The notes beneath the pieces were generated by a model. The model was not told the DNA's origin and made no database searches. It saw nothing but the letters and a program-made list of their open reading frames with translations. A stretch of 64,000 nt of DNA, taken from Gonocerus acuteangulatus (Eukaryota; Arthropoda; Insecta; Hemiptera; Coreidae). Positions 61,281 to 64,000 of the stretch are shown here, one piece after another. Every line of letters starts with the position of its first letter. The first letter of the stretch is position 1. The translations under genes and the position numbers were made by a program. The stretch is taken from assembly GCA_946811695.1 (NCBI GenBank), contig OX328132.1, positions 95,306,456-95,370,455 of the forward strand. The letters are read 5' to 3'.

Positions 61281-61784
61281 TGGGTACCAGGACATTCTAA
61301 TATCGAGGGAAACGAGAAGGCAGATGACTTAGCGAGGCAGGCTGCATTGCTGAATGCCGATTCAGCACTTTCGCTACATTTTAATGATTTTAAAAGGCTA
61401 ATGAAACACAAGGTGGAAGAGAAATGACAGTCTGAATACAATAACAAAGAACTTTTTTTGAAAAACATTGAGGTTTCTGTTATGATCAAGAGCCCTAATG
61501 GCAGAACCACTAGACGGAACGATGTTGTTATGACCCGACTCAGAATAGGCCACACCCGCCTGACGCATGGCCATCATCTGGTGGGCCGACGCCGTCCCAA
61601 GTGTGAGCACTGCGACATTCCACTAGATGTCCGGCACATCCTGGTGGACTGTCCGGCACTCCAAGATGCTAGGAGGCGGCATCGACTATCCAACGATCTT
61701 AGTGATCTGTTGACCAGAAGTAACGAGTCAGTGAAGAGAGTAACTGATTTTCTTAAAAATATTAAAATGTATAGTCTTATATAA
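61281..61784 (+). pseudogene. LINE RNase H C-terminal fragment, opposite strand to the gag ORF
   Basis: From 61281 the + strand reads WVPGHSNIEGNEKADDLARQ (RNase H motif), a single in-frame TGA, then KSPNGRTTRRNDVVMTRLRI and GHTRLTHGHHLVGRRRPKC, EHCDIPLDVRHILVDCP (Cys/His cluster), ending at TAA. It is the 3' end of an I-type LINE ORF2. Only one stop interrupts it. It starts about 40 bases from the start of the gag ORF, which faces the other way. Confidence 0.85.
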
Positions 61785-62221
61785 CCGATGAATGCTTGTT
61801 TCATATTCACTTATTAACTTTGTTTACATTAGCTATATGTATTATATAAGCATTTAGAGAAGTTTGTATATATTGTTTGAATATATTTATTGTGTGATTC
61901 CATCTTTCGTGTGACTGTATTTATAATATGAGTGAATGTGTGTGTATATATTAATGACACATTTATCCAAATATGTATTTAGATCTAAGTTTAGTTGTAA
62001 GGTTAGCTCCAACATATGTTAAACATGGAACTAACTAATGTAAATATTTAGGTTAAATGTAGAAAATAAGTTTAACTTTATTTCTGTCATATGTTAAAAC
62101 GGAAGTAAAGTCAATATATATTCTAATATTAAGCTTAACGCTAACCAAAGGAAGTTAACGCATACAGTTTGCTAATGGCCCAGGCAGTCGAAGCACACAA
62201 AAAAAAAAAAAAAAAAAAAAA
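61785..62221 (+). other. Probable LINE 3' tail with poly(A)
   Basis: AT-rich untranslated sequence after the RNase H stop, ending in an A run at 62199-62221. By position this is the 3' UTR and tail of the LINE fragment; the final boundary is not proven. Confidence 0.55.
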
Positions 62222-62650
62222 AATATTTGTAATGGTTTCAATAGTAAGACATGAAAGAAACCCTCCCAAAATGTCTCTTCAACAGTGGTAAAAGATACCC
62301 TCATTAAAATCTCAACAAATGGATGTTCATATACATAACTGTTATTAATTAATTGAATTGTTTAAGGTATTCTGTAGATATAATCAGAACTATGTGAAGG
62401 TTTTCTAAGACTTCGGCTATGCATAAATAGCACTCCGCATAAGGGAAAGCAAAAATAATGTTTGCGGAACACCTCTACATATAAACATGACTTACATATC
62501 ACATAGCAGACTTGAAACTTCTTTTTAATTCTTTTACTCCCATAACATTTGAAAACGTCCATCAACCTGTAAAAAATGTAAGTTAGAATATCACCTTTCA
62601 TAAAAAAGAAGTAAATGAAAAACAGAACAATCTAAATTAATGTATTTTAT
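62222..62650. other. AT-rich DNA without recognisable gene
   Basis: A 79-codon minus frame (62362-62601) has no recognisable motif. Confidence 0.5.
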
Positions 62651-62890
62651 GTGGCAGAAAGTCAAATTTCATTAATTGCACATTGTTCTTTAATAACCCT
62701 TTATTTCGCTCTACATGTTTCATATCCCCATCAGGAGCAATTTTTTTTTTTTTTTTATTTATGGTGCACTAACATCTAGGTCATTAGCGCCATTAAGGAG
62801 CACTTGAAATACAAATCAGAACCTCAACCTCAGAGAATCTTCCACAGGCAGAGCCACGTCTGGACTGACAAGACCAATCATAGCTACTGT
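62651..62890 (-). repeat. PLE terminal repeat with SINE fragment inserted
   Basis: Shows gctctacatgtttcatatcc, the tcaggagcaa box, and further on cctcaacctcagagaatctt and gtctggactgacaag, which match the PLE at 24370-24440. The two halves are separated by a reverse SINE A fragment (62740-62797) with a T run and a short flanking repeat aggagca. Confidence 0.7.
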
Positions 62891-63210
62891 AGATCAGGTG
62901 TAAATATCAACTGCTTCAGGATAAATATAGATTTCACAAAAGAAGTAAGTCATTGCCGTTGAATAAAATAAGTCTTAATATGTCAAGTATTGTCTATTAA
63001 CCCGTGTTGGTTGCACTGTGAGCATTTACCTCACACTTGCCATAAATTTCTTTTAATGAGAATATTTCATTTTATTTAATTCTGATATTTTTTCTAGTTG
63101 TCATTTGTACATTCACACAGCTTACGAAATACTTTTTGAAGGAAAAAGGTGCCATGCTAACCCTCTGCAAAACATTTTGTTAAAAAAAAATTGGAGCGTG
63201 AGGGAAACTC
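62891..63210. other. AT-rich DNA without recognisable gene
   Basis: No motif seen. Confidence 0.5.
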
Positions 63211-63642
63211 TCATGGCGCGACCACTCGTGTCACTGAATTGAGCCTGTGTGGGCTATCTCCGAAGTTTTCAGTCTTAACTGTTGTCAGTACATGTTCCTC
63301 TTTCTGTTTTGAAGTATTGTGGCTGTTCTGTTTATAGTTTAGTTTGAAAAATGCGTAATAAGCGACGTGCTGAGAAGATTTTTCGGCTTTTGGAGGCTCA
63401 GCCAAAATAAAAAATAAAAACTTATATACGTAACGACTGTCCTTGCTGGCTTTGTATCCTGGAGCTGATTTTTCGAGAGCTGATTGCTTCGAATTGTTGG
63501 AAATAGTCGACCTTCCCACTCCGTATGATTCCGACAAGGAACGTCCGGATTCTCCTTTTTTCAGACGGTCTAGGATGTCCAATTTGTCCTTGATGCTAAG
63601 CACAACTCCTTTACGTTTGCTACTTGACATGGCACTGGACAT
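63211..63642 (-). pseudogene. CENP-B/Tigger-type N-terminal HTH fragment
   Basis: The frame begins MSSAMSSSKRKGVVLSIKDK and continues LDILDRLKKGESGRSLSESY, GVGRSTIS. This is the first helix-turn-helix of CENP-B/pogo/Tigger/jerky-like proteins (K-x-x-D-I-L-x-x-L-x-x-G-x-S, Y-G-V-x-R-S-T-I-S). After residue about 50 the match ends and the rest (SKQSALEKSAPGYKASKDS...) is not recognised. It is probably a truncated Tigger transposase; a host exon with a downstream splice site is the alternative. Confidence 0.68.
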
Positions 63643-64000
63643 GGTGCTGACGTCCTCAGGCGGTAGGCTTCTTCAGACTGACTTGCCGGGGAAGGGTGTC
63701 CCCTATTTACAGGTCCGTGGAACCGACTAGTCGGGTCTAGAAGCTTCATTTTCTCAGAAGACCTGGACCCATCCAGTGCGTTCTAGACTTCCAGGAAAGG
63801 CGGATCTAGACATCCGGCGCGTCGCCTTCCTTCCTCTCTTCCTAGAGTCCACCAGGTGGGTCGCATGGCTCTCCGCCCCGCAACACTGCCCCCTCTTTGA
63901 CATGGCTTGCAAAATATGTAAAATAAAATAAGAATGTGACAAGTCAATTCTAACAGTGTAAATAGGCAACTGAGCGAGCCGCTACTAGTTCGGAGCAGCG
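63643..64000. other. GC-richer end region upstream of the HTH fragment
   Basis: Richer in G+C and CpG than nearly all of the window (for example atccggcgcgtcgccttcct). It lies upstream of the minus-strand HTH start codon (63642). It could be the leader of a transposon or a promoter of a host gene; no TATA-like or other element can be assigned with confidence. Confidence 0.35.

Overview
This window is AT-rich nuclear DNA from an animal, most likely an arthropod and probably an insect. It has a split gene with GT-AG introns, long poly(A) and (AT)n tracts, and dense relics of transposon families typical of arthropods: Penelope-like, R1/I-type and jockey-type LINEs, gypsy, hAT, Tc1, pogo and piggyBac. 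I cannot name the species. Nothing looks bacterial or viral, and I see no CRISPR array and no functional rRNA or tRNA gene.

Only one host gene is clearly present. Twelve + strand exons between 5956 and 44043 encode dymeclin (Dym), a Golgi-associated protein. The reading phase is conserved across every junction I could define. About 1.6 kb of coding sequence is spread over 38 kb, and the exon(s) for the N-terminus (about 60-75 residues) are not visible. The introns are swollen by nested mobile elements.

Layout. 1-5955: a hAT transposase relic, a 1.4 kb long-inverted-repeat element, a small MITE, and three copies of a tRNA-derived SINE (family A). 5956-20660: first three dymeclin exons; introns hold a pogo-like MITE, (AT)n arrays, a hAT relic, a 4 kb minus-strand LINE (ORF1, endonuclease, RT, RNase H) carrying another SINE (family C), SINE A, an LTR relic and SINE B. 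20661-28968: four exons, an LTR element with a primer-binding site and SINE B inside it, a palindromic element carrying a Penelope-like element (PLE), and a gypsy RT split by a TA-flanked element with a MADF-like ORF. 29000-44043: five exons, piggyBac-like ends, SINE B, a Tc1 relic, a miniature PLE, a (TC)n array, a jockey relic carrying SINE A, and a foldback element. 44044-50830: palindromic tandem repeats, a PLE repeat, a second foldback copy containing a complete 1.86 kb PLE insertion with a 13-bp target duplication, a pogo-type transposon and a DDE transposase relic. 50830-64000: mostly unique AT-rich DNA, a MITE, a near-perfect 195-bp-arm hairpin with a 13-bp target duplication, a second pogo copy, an intact 341-codon LINE gag ORF facing an RNase H fragment of opposite strand, a PLE repeat fragment and a CENP-B/Tigger-type HTH fragment.

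The most interesting material is the set of PLE derivatives. They keep only fragments of coding sequence (GIY-YIG, RT, or N-terminus plus GIY-YIG) between inverted copies of their terminal repeats. Each repeat carries a hammerhead-like CTGAAGA-stem-GAAAC motif whose stem sequence differs between subfamilies while its pairing is kept.
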